In this document: positions 17,864-27,041 of the stretch, one piece after another
Position numbering within the stretch: the stretch's first letter is position 1
How the letters are laid out: each line of letters begins with the position of its first letter
NCBI GenBank assembly: GCA_938002965.1
Contig: CALKZY010000008.1
Location: 62,001 to 126,000 of the forward strand
Origin: an uncultured Acidimicrobiales bacterium
GTDB taxonomy: Bacteria; Actinomycetota; Acidimicrobiia; Acidimicrobiales; SZUA-35
Length of the DNA stretch: 64,000 bases
Direction: 5' to 3'
Notes under the pieces: generated by a model
Seen by the model: the letters and a program-made list of their open reading frames with translations, nothing else
Database searches by the model: none
Told to the model about the DNA's origin: nothing
Made by a program: the position numbers and the translations under genes

Positions 17864-19341
17864 GTAGCGAGTTGACATCGGCGACGGCCATCGCCCGGGA
17901 TGTAGCCGCCGGCTCCCGCACCGCGGTGTCGGTCGCCGAGGAATTCCTGGCCCGCATCGCCGAGAGCGACGGCGAGATTCACGCCTTCAACACGGTTATG
18001 ACCGACGAGGCACTGGCGCAAGCGACGGCCGTTGACGAGGCTGCCGCCGCCGGACAAGACGTCGGCCCGTTGGCCGGGGTCCCGATCGCTCTCAAAGACA
18101 ACATGTGTACCCGCGGTGTTCGAACCACATGTTCATCGAAGATGCTTGAGAACTGGGTGCCACCATACGACGCGGCCGTGGTCGAGAAGCTGCGAGCCGC
18201 TGGCGCCGTTGCCGTCGGCAAGACCAACCTGGACGAGTTCGCCATGGGTTCGTCCACCGAGAATTCGGCCTTTGGCCCAACCCGCAACCCACTCGACCCT
18301 TCCCGGGTGCCGGGGGGCTCATCAGGTGGGTCGGCCGCCGCGGTTGCCGCCGGGTTCAGTGCCGTCTCGCTCGGGTCCGACACCGGTGGCTCGATCCGCC
18401 AGCCAGCGGCCCTGTGTGGTCTGGTCGGGGTGAAGCCAACGTACGGTGCAGTTAGCCGTTATGGTCTGGTAGCGTTCGCCAGCTCGCTTGATCAGATCGG
18501 TCCGTTTAGTCGCGACGTCGCTGACGCCGCGGCAGTGTTCGATGTCATCGCCGGACACGACGGCCGAGACTCCACCTCGATCCCCGAAGAGCTACCGTCG
18601 ATGAGCGATGCCGTGGCCACCTCGATGGCCGACGGTATCGACGGGTTACGAGTTGGCCTGGTCACCGAGCTGAGTGGACGGGGACTCGACGCCTTCGAAC
18701 CAGAGGTAGTGACCGCCGGTGCCGCCGCCGCAGATGCTTTGGCCGCAGCCGGAGCCAAGGTCGACGAAGTCTCGATCCCCACCGCGGTGGCCGGACTGTC
18801 GGCCTATTACATGATTGCTCCGGCAGAAGCGTCGTCGAATCTGGCCCGCTACGACGGGGTACGTTATGGCCTGCGAGAAACGGGACCAAACACTGCTTCG
18901 ATGATGGCGGCGTCACGGACCGCCGGTTTCGGCGATGAGGTGAAGCGTCGAATCATGTTGGGCACCTACGCTCTGTCGGCCGGATACTACGATGCTTTCT
19001 ACGGCAAGGCTCAACGAATCCGGACGCTGATGATTCAAGAGTTCGATCAGGTGTACGCAGACTTTGATGTGTTGATTTCGCCCACGTCGCCGTGCGTCGC
19101 CTTCGAGTTCGGAGCCAAGGCCGACCCGCTCACCATGTACTACAACGACGTTTGTACTATCCCCTCGAATCTGACTGGGCATCCGGCCATGTCGGTTCCG
19201 TTCGGGCTGGGGGCGCACGGCATGCCTATCGGAGTCCAGATCATGGCCCCGGCCATGGGCGAAGCCGACATGTTCCGGGCGGCCGTCGCCCTGCAAGCAG
19301 CCGCCCCTCAGGCAGGTCCAGAGACAGGAGCATCGTCATGA
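17860..19341 (+). CDS. gatA: Asp-tRNA(Asn)/Glu-tRNA(Gln) amidotransferase subunit A
   Basis: The glutaminase subunit, which releases ammonia from glutamine and channels it to GatB. The amidase-signature triad is intact: Lys79 (in G-V-P-I-A-L-K-D-N), the cis-Ser154 (in P-G-G-S-S-G-G-S) and the nucleophile Ser178 (in D-T-G-G-S-I-R-Q-P). These are the positions used in well-studied GatA enzymes. Length is 493 residues, normal for the family. The start overlaps gatC by GTGA and the stop overlaps gatB by ATGA, so the three subunits are made as one coupled operon. Confidence 0.95.
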   Translation: MSSELTSATAIARDVAAGSRTAVSVAEEFLARIAESDGEIHAFNTVMTDEALAQATAVDEAAAAGQDVGPLAGVPIALKDNMCTRGVRTTCSSKMLENWVPPYDAAVVEKLRAAGAVAVGKTNLDEFAMGSSTENSAFGPTRNPLDPSRVPGGSSGGSAAAVAAGFSAVSLGSDTGGSIRQPAALCGLVGVKPTYGAVSRYGLVAFASSLDQIGPFSRDVADAAAVFDVIAGHDGRDSTSIPEELPSMSDAVATSMADGIDGLRVGLVTELSGRGLDAFEPEVVTAGAAAADALAAAGAKVDEVSIPTAVAGLSAYYMIAPAEASSNLARYDGVRYGLRETGPNTASMMAASRTAGFGDEVKRRIMLGTYALSAGYYDAFYGKAQRIRTLMIQEFDQVYADFDVLISPTSPCVAFEFGAKADPLTMYYNDVCTIPSNLTGHPAMSVPFGLGAHGMPIGVQIMAPAMGEADMFRAAVALQAAAPQAGPETGASS

Positions 19342-20831
19342 CCGCCACACAACGCTCCACCGAAGAAGACCTGCTTCCCGAAGGTGGCCTTCTTCGTGAA
19401 GGGTGGGAGATGGTGATCGGCCTTGAGGTTCACGCCGAGTTGGCGACCCGCACCAAGATGTTCTCGCCCGCGGCCAACGGATTCGGCGGGGAGCCGAACA
19501 CCAACATTCATCCTGTATGCCTGGGCCTGCCCGGCACATTGCCGGTAGTCAACCGCAAGGCCGTCGAGCTGTCGATTCGGATCGGCCTGGCTCTTGATTG
19601 CACGGTTGGTCGTTGCGTCTGGGCTCGCAAGAACTACTTCTACCCGGACATGCCCAAGGACTATCAGATCAGCCAGTACGACCTGCCGCTGAACTCCGAC
19701 GGCCAGCTCGAACTTCCCTCCGGTGCCGTCATCGGTATTGAACGGGCACACATGGAAGAGGACACCGGCAAGAGCACCCACGTTGGTGAGTCGGGTCGCA
19801 TTCACGACGCCGGCTATTCGCTGGTCGACTACAACCGGGCGGGTGTACCTCTACTAGAGATCGTCAGCCGCCCTGACATTACGGGCCCCGAGCAGGCCAA
19901 AGAGTATGTAGAGGAGCTGCGATCGATTCTGGTGGCCGTCGGTGCCTCCGATGGAAAGATGGAGGAGGGTTCGCTTCGGGTTGATGCCAACGTGTCGGTC
20001 CGTCCCACCGGTGCCGACGAGCTTCGAACCCGATGCGAGATCAAGAACGTCAACTCGTTGCGTTCGCTTGGCCGGGCCATCATCTTCGAAGCCCGCCGCC
20101 ATGTGCAGTTGTACGAAAACGGCGAGGCTCCTAAACAGGAGACCCGTCACTGGGACGAAGAAGGTGGACGCACCCGGGCCGGTCGCTCGAAGGAAGAGGC
20201 CGAGGACTACCGGTACTTCGCTGACCCCGACCTAGTCCCGATTGACCCGAGCCAAGAGTGGATCGACGAGATCCGAGCCGGTCTGCCCGCCCTACCTAAG
20301 CAACGGCGTGACAACCTGATCAGCCATGGCGCTGACGGCGCGGCGGCGGCCATGGCCGTCAACCGGAACCTGGACGCGCTGGCTTTGTCCGCCATCGAGG
20401 CCGGAGCCGACGCCGGCCGCGTGCTGACCCACATTGCTCACAACCTGGCCGTCGACGGGGCTGAGAACCTCGACCCGTCGAACTTTGCCGAGCTGGTGAA
20501 GATGGAGACGTCGAACGCTCTGACCTCTACCCAGGTCAAGCAGGTTCTGGCCCAGATGGTGGAGACTGGAAACGATCCAGCGGCGATCGCCGCCGCCCAT
20601 GGTTTTGAAGCCATGGACACTGGTGAGGTTGAAACGATGGTCGATGGTTTGATCTCCGATCACCCGGAGGAGTGGCAGCGGTTTGTGGCTGCCGGTCGCG
20701 AGGGTGATCAGAAGGAGGCCAAGAAGATGCAGGGCTTCTTCACCGGTCAAATCATGAAAGCCACGAAGGGCCAAGCCGACGGTGCCGCTGTCAACCAACT
20801 CTTGAGTGCGAAAGCGGCACAGGCCTCCTAG
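19338..20831 (+). CDS. gatB: Asp-tRNA(Asn)/Glu-tRNA(Gln) amidotransferase subunit B
   Basis: The tRNA-binding and kinase subunit that activates the misacylated tRNA before amidation. The signature G-L-E-V-H-A-E-L at the N-terminus, the conserved cradle domain, the Y-R-Y-F-x-D-P-D-L motif and the C-terminal helical plus YqeY-like tail are all present. Length is 497 residues. The frame extends upstream through gatA, but the ATG at 19338, overlapping the gatA stop as ATGA, is the family-consistent start. Confidence 0.95.
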   Translation: MTATQRSTEEDLLPEGGLLREGWEMVIGLEVHAELATRTKMFSPAANGFGGEPNTNIHPVCLGLPGTLPVVNRKAVELSIRIGLALDCTVGRCVWARKNYFYPDMPKDYQISQYDLPLNSDGQLELPSGAVIGIERAHMEEDTGKSTHVGESGRIHDAGYSLVDYNRAGVPLLEIVSRPDITGPEQAKEYVEELRSILVAVGASDGKMEEGSLRVDANVSVRPTGADELRTRCEIKNVNSLRSLGRAIIFEARRHVQLYENGEAPKQETRHWDEEGGRTRAGRSKEEAEDYRYFADPDLVPIDPSQEWIDEIRAGLPALPKQRRDNLISHGADGAAAAMAVNRNLDALALSAIEAGADAGRVLTHIAHNLAVDGAENLDPSNFAELVKMETSNALTSTQVKQVLAQMVETGNDPAAIAAAHGFEAMDTGEVETMVDGLISDHPEEWQRFVAAGREGDQKEAKKMQGFFTGQIMKATKGQADGAAVNQLLSAKAAQAS

Positions 20832-20879
20832 CTACCCGGCCGGCTAGGTGGGTGAGGCCAACGATTGCCCCGATCGGTC

Positions 20880-20885
20880 TAGGCT
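20880..20885 (+). promoter_or_regulatory. -10 box (leaderless) for the Ser/Thr kinase gene
   Basis: TAGGCT ends 7 nt before the in-frame GTG at 20893. This both supports that start codon and suggests the kinase has its own promoter after gatB. Confidence 0.5.
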
Positions 20886-20892
20886 TGTAGGT

Positions 20893-22713
20893 GTGTCGAA
20901 CCTGGTTGACGGCCGCTATCAGCTAATCGACGTGATCGGTGCTGGAGGAATGGCAACAGTTTGGCGCGCCCAGGACCTGCGGCTGAATCGCATGGTCGCT
21001 TTGAAGCGCCCCCGGTCACCGCTCTCTGAGCCCGGCACGGGGCCAGACGGTATGCAGCCCAACGGTGCACCTCTTGACCCATCGGCTCTTCAAGCTCGTA
21101 TGAGCCGGGAAATGCAACTAGCAGCCTCCCTCAGTCACCCCAATCTGGTAACAGTTCACGATGCCGGGCACGACGACAGCGGCCTGTATTTGGTCATGGA
21201 GTTGGTGGAGGCGCCTTCGCTAGCAGAAGTTCTGGCCCGCTCCGGTCACCTGGACCGAGCCCGAACCCTTGGCGTCGGCTCTGAGATTGCCGATGCCTTG
21301 GCCGCGGTTCACAAAGTTGGCATTGTTCACAGAGATGTGAAACCCGGCAACATCCTCTTGGCCGACGCCGGAGCCAAGTTGACCGATTTCGGTATCGCGT
21401 CCGGGTCTTCGGCCGATGCCACAGTACAGACGTCGCTTACGGTTGCCGGCTCAGTGCTTGGCACCTTTAACTATGCCTCACCCGAAGTCCTGGCTGGGGA
21501 CCGCCCCACTGATCGCAGCGATGTCTATTCGTTGGCATCGGTGGTCTATCAGATGGTTACCGGTCGTCTCCCGTTCGCCGAGTCCGGTCGGCTAGGCCCG
21601 GCACCGACCTGTGGGGACACCGCTCTTGACAATGTCTTTGCCGCGGCGTTGGCCCACGATGCTTGGCGTCGTCCGGACGCCGCGACCTTCGGTGCCAGAC
21701 TGCGATCGGCAAGGTCAAGTGCCGGACCGGCTGCCCCAAGCCGGCCGGGAGCATCGGTGGTGAACCCAACGTCACCGATCCCGATCTCAGGGCCTCTACC
21801 GCCTTCGACACCTACCGGCCCGGATCGCACGGCGGCCATGCCAACTCCGCCGCTCGGGGCACCCATGGGACAATCGTCCGGTTCGACGCAGGCAATGCCC
21901 CCACATCTTCAACCCGACATACGTCCAGCAGCTCGTCCCCAACCTGGCCCGGCTGTCGTCGGCCGTCCCCTAATCCCCAATCGCGAGCCATCGGCCCCAC
22001 CTCCTCACTGGCCGGAAGGGCCGACGGGTCGACCCGCCCATGGCGGACCAGGCCGCCCGCAGCGAGACCCGTCGTCGCCCAAGGCGGGAGGGCGTCTTGC
22101 CGCAGCCGCTGTGGCAGTCGTGGTCGCGATACTGGCCGGGTTCCTGGTTGTGCAAGCTCTACAACCGGGCGACTCGGTCGAAGCATCGGGTGACGCCGTC
22201 GAGGACGGTGACGGCAACAGAGTTGATGCAGGCGAGGGTGATGACATCACGCCACAGACGCTTCCGTCGACCACTACGACTACAGCGACAGTCGAAGATG
22301 AGCCGGACGAGGATGAATCGGGCGAGGCGGATGGACAGAGTGAAGGCGGCGGTGAAGACTCCGGCCCGCTAGGCCGTACTCTCGACGACCTGGAGGATGC
22401 CCTTGATCGGGCTGACGAGGAGTTCGACGGTTCAGGCCTGCCCAACGACGAGGTTGAGAATTTGCTCGACCGCGCCCGTGAGGCGATCGACTCGGCACGC
22501 GAGTCCGACGAGCTTGAGAACGTCAGGCGTCTCGATGACCTCAGACGCCAGATCGACGAAGCTGTTGGTGACGAGTCGGAAGATTCGCCGCGAGGTCGCC
22601 TTGAGCGCCTAGCTCGATTGCTCGGTCTTTCCGATGATGAGTCGGACGGAGAAGATCCGAGCGAAGATTCAGGCAGTGGGAGCACCACTGACGGTGATTC
22701 GTCCGGCGAGTGA
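20893..22713 (+). CDS. Transmembrane Ser/Thr protein kinase
   Basis: A Hanks-type kinase of about 606 residues. The domain opens with D-G-R-Y-Q-L-I-D-V-I-G-A-G-G-M-A-T-V, with the ATP-anchoring Lys38 in V-A-L-K, the catalytic loop H-R-D-V-K-P-G-N and the D-F-G metal motif. A long Pro/Ser-rich linker follows, then one membrane helix (about 400-425). Outside the cell it carries a Thr-rich and very acidic region with a predicted charged coiled coil, not PASTA repeats. The target and the sensed signal are unknown. The frame is open from 20848, but GTG 20893 after a TAGGCT box is preferred. Confidence 0.9.
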   Translation: MSNLVDGRYQLIDVIGAGGMATVWRAQDLRLNRMVALKRPRSPLSEPGTGPDGMQPNGAPLDPSALQARMSREMQLAASLSHPNLVTVHDAGHDDSGLYLVMELVEAPSLAEVLARSGHLDRARTLGVGSEIADALAAVHKVGIVHRDVKPGNILLADAGAKLTDFGIASGSSADATVQTSLTVAGSVLGTFNYASPEVLAGDRPTDRSDVYSLASVVYQMVTGRLPFAESGRLGPAPTCGDTALDNVFAAALAHDAWRRPDAATFGARLRSARSSAGPAAPSRPGASVVNPTSPIPISGPLPPSTPTGPDRTAAMPTPPLGAPMGQSSGSTQAMPPHLQPDIRPAARPQPGPAVVGRPLIPNREPSAPPPHWPEGPTGRPAHGGPGRPQRDPSSPKAGGRLAAAAVAVVVAILAGFLVVQALQPGDSVEASGDAVEDGDGNRVDAGEGDDITPQTLPSTTTTTATVEDEPDEDESGEADGQSEGGGEDSGPLGRTLDDLEDALDRADEEFDGSGLPNDEVENLLDRAREAIDSARESDELENVRRLDDLRRQIDEAVGDESEDSPRGRLERLARLLGLSDDESDGEDPSEDSGSGSTTDGDSSGE

Positions 22714-22784
22714 CCGGGCAATCATTACGGAAATTCTTGGCCTGGTGGTAAACCGGCTAACGGCGTGAAGCGTCTTGTAGGGAA

Positions 22785-23459
22785 ATGAAGGTTGTGGAGA
22801 TGGCGGCTGATCAACGGGAGGGAGGCGGCGAGATCGCGTTGCGGAGCCGTCTAACTCTTCCGGAGCTCTACGACCAGCATTACCGAACCATGGTCAAACT
22901 TGCCTCAATGTACGTCGACGACACCGGAACAGCTGAAGAGGTTGTTCAGGATTCATTCGTCAAGTTGGTCTCCGGTAGCTACCGGGTTGAAGATGCGCGC
23001 CAAGTGGCCTATCTGCGCCAAATGGTGCTCAACGGAGCCCGCTCAACCCTACGGAAGCGAAAGGTCCGTCGAGACTACAATCCCGACGATCCTGGCACGG
23101 TGCCCTCGGCCGAGTCGGCCGGTGTTGCCTCGGCCGAACGAGATCGTGTTCTGGCTGCCATCAGGAAGCTGCCGAGGAATCAGTCGAACGTCATTATGCT
23201 GCGGTACTACCTCGAACTGTCCGAGGCGGAGATAGCAGAGACGTTGGGCATCGCCCGCGGTTCGGTGAAGTCACACGCTCACCGGGGTTTGAAAAGGCTA
23301 CGATCTGTCCTCGCAATCGATGGTCCGATCGATCTGACCGCTGACGTCGAAACCACCAATGATGAAATCATTGGTGACGAGATCTCATCCGATTCCGTTG
23401 GGCACGCCTCGGCGACCAGTGAGTCCACCGGCGATATGGCGATGGGGGAGTCTTCATGA
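22785..23459 (+). CDS. ECF-type RNA polymerase sigma factor
   Basis: Region 2 lies in the first ~100 residues (L-P-E-L-Y-D-Q-H-Y-R-T-M-V-K-L-A, then E-E-V-V-Q-D-S-F-V-K) and region 4 at about 130-185, with the helix-turn-helix S-E-A-E-I-A-E-T-L-G-I-A-R-G-S-V-K-S-H. It belongs to the SigE-like actinobacterial ECF group. An acidic ~40-residue tail follows region 4. The start may instead be the ATG at 22800. The stop overlaps the start of the next gene as ATGA, the usual arrangement for a sigma factor and its regulator, so the downstream membrane protein is a candidate anti-sigma factor. Confidence 0.9.
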   Translation: MKVVEMAADQREGGGEIALRSRLTLPELYDQHYRTMVKLASMYVDDTGTAEEVVQDSFVKLVSGSYRVEDARQVAYLRQMVLNGARSTLRKRKVRRDYNPDDPGTVPSAESAGVASAERDRVLAAIRKLPRNQSNVIMLRYYLELSEAEIAETLGIARGSVKSHAHRGLKRLRSVLAIDGPIDLTADVETTNDEIIGDEISSDSVGHASATSESTGDMAMGESS

Positions 23460-25567
23460 AACCAGGGCTGTTCAAGCGCCAACCTGACGATGAGTTCAAC
23501 GACGTCGAGCACCGGGTTCGCAGCGCCTTAGCTGCGCGCGCCGATTCGGTCGAGCCATCCGACGATGCTTTCCTTCGGATCACCGAAGCTGTAGCCTCCT
23601 CAACCCCGGGCGGCTGGAAGCGGTGGTTGCTACCGGGCTTCGTCGGTAGCAGTGGATCGCTCTGGTCGCCTGTCGCCTTCGTCACCGCGGTGGTGGCCGT
23701 TGCCTTCGGGTTAACTGTCACCTTGTTTCCCTCCGACCGCGAAGCCAATGTGGCCGCCATCGGACCCGCAACTCCGGACCTATCAGAGATCGTGCCTGGT
23801 GAAGACGATTCGACCTCGCCGCTTGACGACGGCGAAGGTGACGACGCCGACGATGACACCGAATCAGAGGCGATGTCCGGGCTGGTCGCCGATGAACAGA
23901 TTGACACCGATGTACCGGACACCGAAGCGGTCGGCGAATCGGCTGCTGCGAACTCGCCCGGCCTGGCAACCACCGCCTCGACCCTCCCTGAATCCAACGG
24001 TTACGCCCCGGTCCGCACTGCTTCAGCCGATGCCCTTTCCTCGCTCATTCGCTCGTTGGCTTTAGATGATCTGAACGGACTTGCGCGACGGGTTGAGAGT
24101 GATCGAGTGTTTCTCGTTGGCTCGGATGAAACAGCCGACCTTGCCCGAGTCGACTTTGAGCGGGTACAAGACGCCTTCGCCGTGGCCGAAATCTCGTCCG
24201 ATGCCGTTGAGATGGAACTTTCCGGCAGCGAAGCCTCCAGACGTCAACCCGACGTCACCGTAGGTGACGAGGACCAAGCCGAGGGTGAGGGCGGGCGTTC
24301 TGCGTCGGGCGATGACGTCGTCGAGTTTGACGAGCAGGTCGTCGTCACCATCGAGGCCGATGCAGCTGTTCGGTCGATCGTCGTTAACGTGGTCGACGCC
24401 CTCAGCGGTCGCTCACTGGGTGGTTCCGAGCAGGCACTTGACGATGGCGGGACTGAGCCCTGGACGTTCGCTACCACAATCTCCCTACCGGGCTCGTCCC
24501 GGGCTTGGGTCGTGGCCACCGGACGGTCGGCACAAGGCGAGATTGTCGGTGTACATGCTCAGCCGATTCGGTTCGACGGCATTACTGACCCGGCTAACTA
24601 CACCGTGGTGCGCCTACGACGATTTGACCCCGACGGCGGCCTGGTCGTCCGCGACGCTCCGGCTGGGTCAAGAGTCGGGTTACTGGAGATCGGAACCTCG
24701 GGTATTCGGCGCACCGCCCAGATAGCTGAGCTCGCCGATGGCATTGTGTGGTGGTCGGTTGTCGCCGATGACGGGACCGAAGGCTGGGTGGCCTCCGAGT
24801 TCCTAATGGCCGTTCCCGACCTGAGCGAGGCTTCGCTCGTGCGGTGGGCTCAGTCGGTTCTCGTTCCGGAGCCGGTCGGCAACCCGCCGCTCATTACTCG
24901 TGACGAGGTTGCGCTGTTCGGCGACCGACTAGTCATGGGCGATGCGTTGAGCCCCATCGACGCCGAGCGTCACCTCACACCGGGCCATCTCCTGGTTCCT
25001 TTCGCCTGGAATCGAGGGCGGGACCTCTTGAGTGGGGAGGCTAGTAGCTTCGCCGACTTCTACCGGACAGCAGACTGGCAAACTTCGAATTTGCAAGTAG
25101 GTGCGAATCCCGTCGTCAATGCCGTGGCCCGTGAGAATCGTGCCCAATTCGGAGCGCTCCCATCGTTTGTGGTCCCGATCGGTGAGATGCCGGGTCAGGT
25201 CGATACGAAAGAGACTGACGGCGAAGTCGTCGCCGGTGAACCCCCGGTTGGCCAGCCAGCTGTCGTTCCTACGCCGGCCTCCGGGCAGGTTCGCTTCCAC
25301 GTGGCCGACGGCGCACTACCGGGCCAGCCAATCCGTCCCATCATCGTGGGTATAACTCTGGAGTCAATTGAAGAGCTTGGTGGCGGAACACCTGAAGACT
25401 CAGACGGTTCGGCAGGCGATACTACGGTCAACGGTTCCAGCGGCGACGATGGGCCGTCTAGTGACTCCGACGGCAACGATATCGACGAGAACTCCGGCGA
25501 CGACAGTTCGGACGACGGTGTACTTGACGATGATGCCGGCTCCTCGTCGGAAGGCGATGAGCCCTAA
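23456..25567 (+). CDS. Single-pass membrane protein with SH3-like region, candidate sigma regulator
   Basis: A 703-residue protein with a ~60-residue cytoplasmic N-terminus, one membrane helix (about 64-92), a long acidic linker and a large extracellular part. Residues ~285-370 look like an immunoglobulin-like (Gmad2-type) domain, and ~380-460 like a bacterial SH3 domain (L-V-V-R-D-A-P-A-G-S-R-V and W-W-S-V-V-A-D-D-G-T-E-G-W-V-A). The C-terminus is extremely acidic and Ser/Asp-rich. The ATGA overlap with the sigma factor gene suggests its N-terminus may restrain that sigma factor, but I see no clear zinc-type anti-sigma H-x3-C-x2-C motif. The SH3 part may bind cell wall. Confidence 0.7.
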   Translation: MKPGLFKRQPDDEFNDVEHRVRSALAARADSVEPSDDAFLRITEAVASSTPGGWKRWLLPGFVGSSGSLWSPVAFVTAVVAVAFGLTVTLFPSDREANVAAIGPATPDLSEIVPGEDDSTSPLDDGEGDDADDDTESEAMSGLVADEQIDTDVPDTEAVGESAAANSPGLATTASTLPESNGYAPVRTASADALSSLIRSLALDDLNGLARRVESDRVFLVGSDETADLARVDFERVQDAFAVAEISSDAVEMELSGSEASRRQPDVTVGDEDQAEGEGGRSASGDDVVEFDEQVVVTIEADAAVRSIVVNVVDALSGRSLGGSEQALDDGGTEPWTFATTISLPGSSRAWVVATGRSAQGEIVGVHAQPIRFDGITDPANYTVVRLRRFDPDGGLVVRDAPAGSRVGLLEIGTSGIRRTAQIAELADGIVWWSVVADDGTEGWVASEFLMAVPDLSEASLVRWAQSVLVPEPVGNPPLITRDEVALFGDRLVMGDALSPIDAERHLTPGHLLVPFAWNRGRDLLSGEASSFADFYRTADWQTSNLQVGANPVVNAVARENRAQFGALPSFVVPIGEMPGQVDTKETDGEVVAGEPPVGQPAVVPTPASGQVRFHVADGALPGQPIRPIIVGITLESIEELGGGTPEDSDGSAGDTTVNGSSGDDGPSSDSDGNDIDENSGDDSSDDGVLDDDAGSSSEGDEP

Positions 25568-25588
25568 CGTCTTGGCTGTCAGGTCGAC

Positions 25589-26953
25589 CTATTGATCATC
25601 TGGTCCAAGAACTATCCAAGCGTCGGTACGCCAGCGATACCAAAGCGCAGCCGCTCTCAGCACCATGAAGACGCTCAGAGCCAACCACAGGACGTTGAGA
25701 CCGGCGGATGTTCGTAGCATCCAGGTGGCCATAGCGATGAACACGATGGCGGCCAGAGCCATAGTTCGGCCGAGGTAGCGCATGTCGCCAGCGCCGATCA
25801 AGATGCCGTCCAAGGCGAAGACGTAGCCGTTGAGAGGTTGGGTTACCGCCACCCACAACAACACGGTTCCAGTCAGGGCGATCACCTCGGGATCAGTGGT
25901 GAAGATCCGACCGATCCAAGGGCGGGCGGCGAGGACTACCAGCGCGGCCACAAGTCCGACTCCGACGTCTAGTTGAATCATCCGCTTGGCCGCCTGACGT
26001 GCTCGTTCACCATCGCCTGCTCCCAACCATTTTCCTGTAAGGGCTTGCCCGGCAATGGCAACAGCATCCAGCGTCAGGGCCAAGGTCGACCAAAGTTGAA
26101 GACCGATTTGGTGAGCGGCCAGAGCGGGAACACTGATGCGAGCAGCCACCGCAGCGGCCAGTGTGAACGATCCTCGCAACGCCACTGCCCGGAGCACGAG
26201 TGCCCGTCCGGCCCAAGCCAAGGTGGCGAGCGCAGCTGGCGACGGACGGATAGAAATCCTCTCGGCCCGAGCCCACTTGGTCAACATGGCGATGTACGCC
26301 AACCCGGTTCCAACCTGGGCAATGACGGTGGAAAGAGCCGACGCCCCGATGCCGTAACCCATGCCGGGAACGAGAATTAGCTCGATCACCAGGTTGGCCA
26401 CTGCGCCGCTCACGGCGATGGCCAGTGGTGTGCGCGTGTCCTGTCGTCCGTTGAAGGCGCCGGCGCCGGCCAACATGATGAGCAGGAATGGGAACCCAAC
26501 GAGGCTCACGCGCAGGTAGGTCAGACCTGCGGTTAACGTCGACCCCTCGCCTCCCAGAGCGCGCAACAGCGGCTCGGCAAACGCCCCCATAAGGGCCGAC
26601 CCAGCCACTCCCAGCGCAATGGCGAGCCACAGTCCTTGAATGGCTTGGGTTGCAGCTTCGGTTTTTCGCTCCGCCCCAACGAGGCGGGCCACAGTTGACG
26701 TTGTGCCGTAGGCCAGGAAGATCAGGGCTGAATGAACAGTCAACAGGACTGTCGAGGCCAGAGCTAGACCAGCCAGTTGGTCGGTGCCCAAACGGCCGAC
26801 GATGGCAGTGTCGGCCAACACATACAGCGGCTCGGCAACCAGGGTTCCCAGGGCGGGAACGGCCAGTCGGGCAATGTCACGGTCGTGGGGAGATCGAAGG
26901 AGACCGCTGACTCTTCCCTCCGACCGTCCGCTCGCTACCACAGGACGTCCCAC
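25589..26953 (-). CDS. MATE family multidrug efflux transporter (DinF-like)
   Basis: A 454-residue, about 12-helix membrane protein. The opening D-I-A-R-L-A-V-P-A-L-G-T-L-V-A-E-P-L-Y-V-L-A-D-T-A-I-V-G-R-L-G matches the DinF branch of the MATE superfamily, which expels cationic drugs in exchange for H+ or Na+. The two six-helix halves are both complete. The substrate is unknown. The GTG at 26953 is used; an internal GTG about 16 codons further in (position 26908) is also possible because no clear ribosome site decides. Confidence 0.85.
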   Translation of the reverse strand: MGRPVVASGRSEGRVSGLLRSPHDRDIARLAVPALGTLVAEPLYVLADTAIVGRLGTDQLAGLALASTVLLTVHSALIFLAYGTTSTVARLVGAERKTEAATQAIQGLWLAIALGVAGSALMGAFAEPLLRALGGEGSTLTAGLTYLRVSLVGFPFLLIMLAGAGAFNGRQDTRTPLAIAVSGAVANLVIELILVPGMGYGIGASALSTVIAQVGTGLAYIAMLTKWARAERISIRPSPAALATLAWAGRALVLRAVALRGSFTLAAAVAARISVPALAAHQIGLQLWSTLALTLDAVAIAGQALTGKWLGAGDGERARQAAKRMIQLDVGVGLVAALVVLAARPWIGRIFTTDPEVIALTGTVLLWVAVTQPLNGYVFALDGILIGAGDMRYLGRTMALAAIVFIAMATWMLRTSAGLNVLWLALSVFMVLRAAALWYRWRTDAWIVLGPDDQ

Positions 26954-27041
26954 TGTACGGGTTGGTCCGTTGGGTTTCGATACTGGTCTACTTCTATTGT
27001 GGGGTAACTGGCATGGATGTCGAGGGCGTCGAGTGCCTTAG

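Noticed and set aside
17357..17878. 173-codon minus-strand frame over gatC
   Set aside because: Antisense to a clear gatC with intact motifs; no plausible homology.
19092..19337. Upstream extension of the gatB frame through gatA
   Set aside because: The extension overlaps catalytic-family sequence of gatA in another frame; the ATGA junction gives the normal GatB start.
22005..22721. 238-codon Ser-rich minus-strand frame opposite the kinase gene
   Set aside because: Its Ser/Arg-rich composition is the expected shadow of Asp/Glu/Gly codons of the acidic kinase tail.
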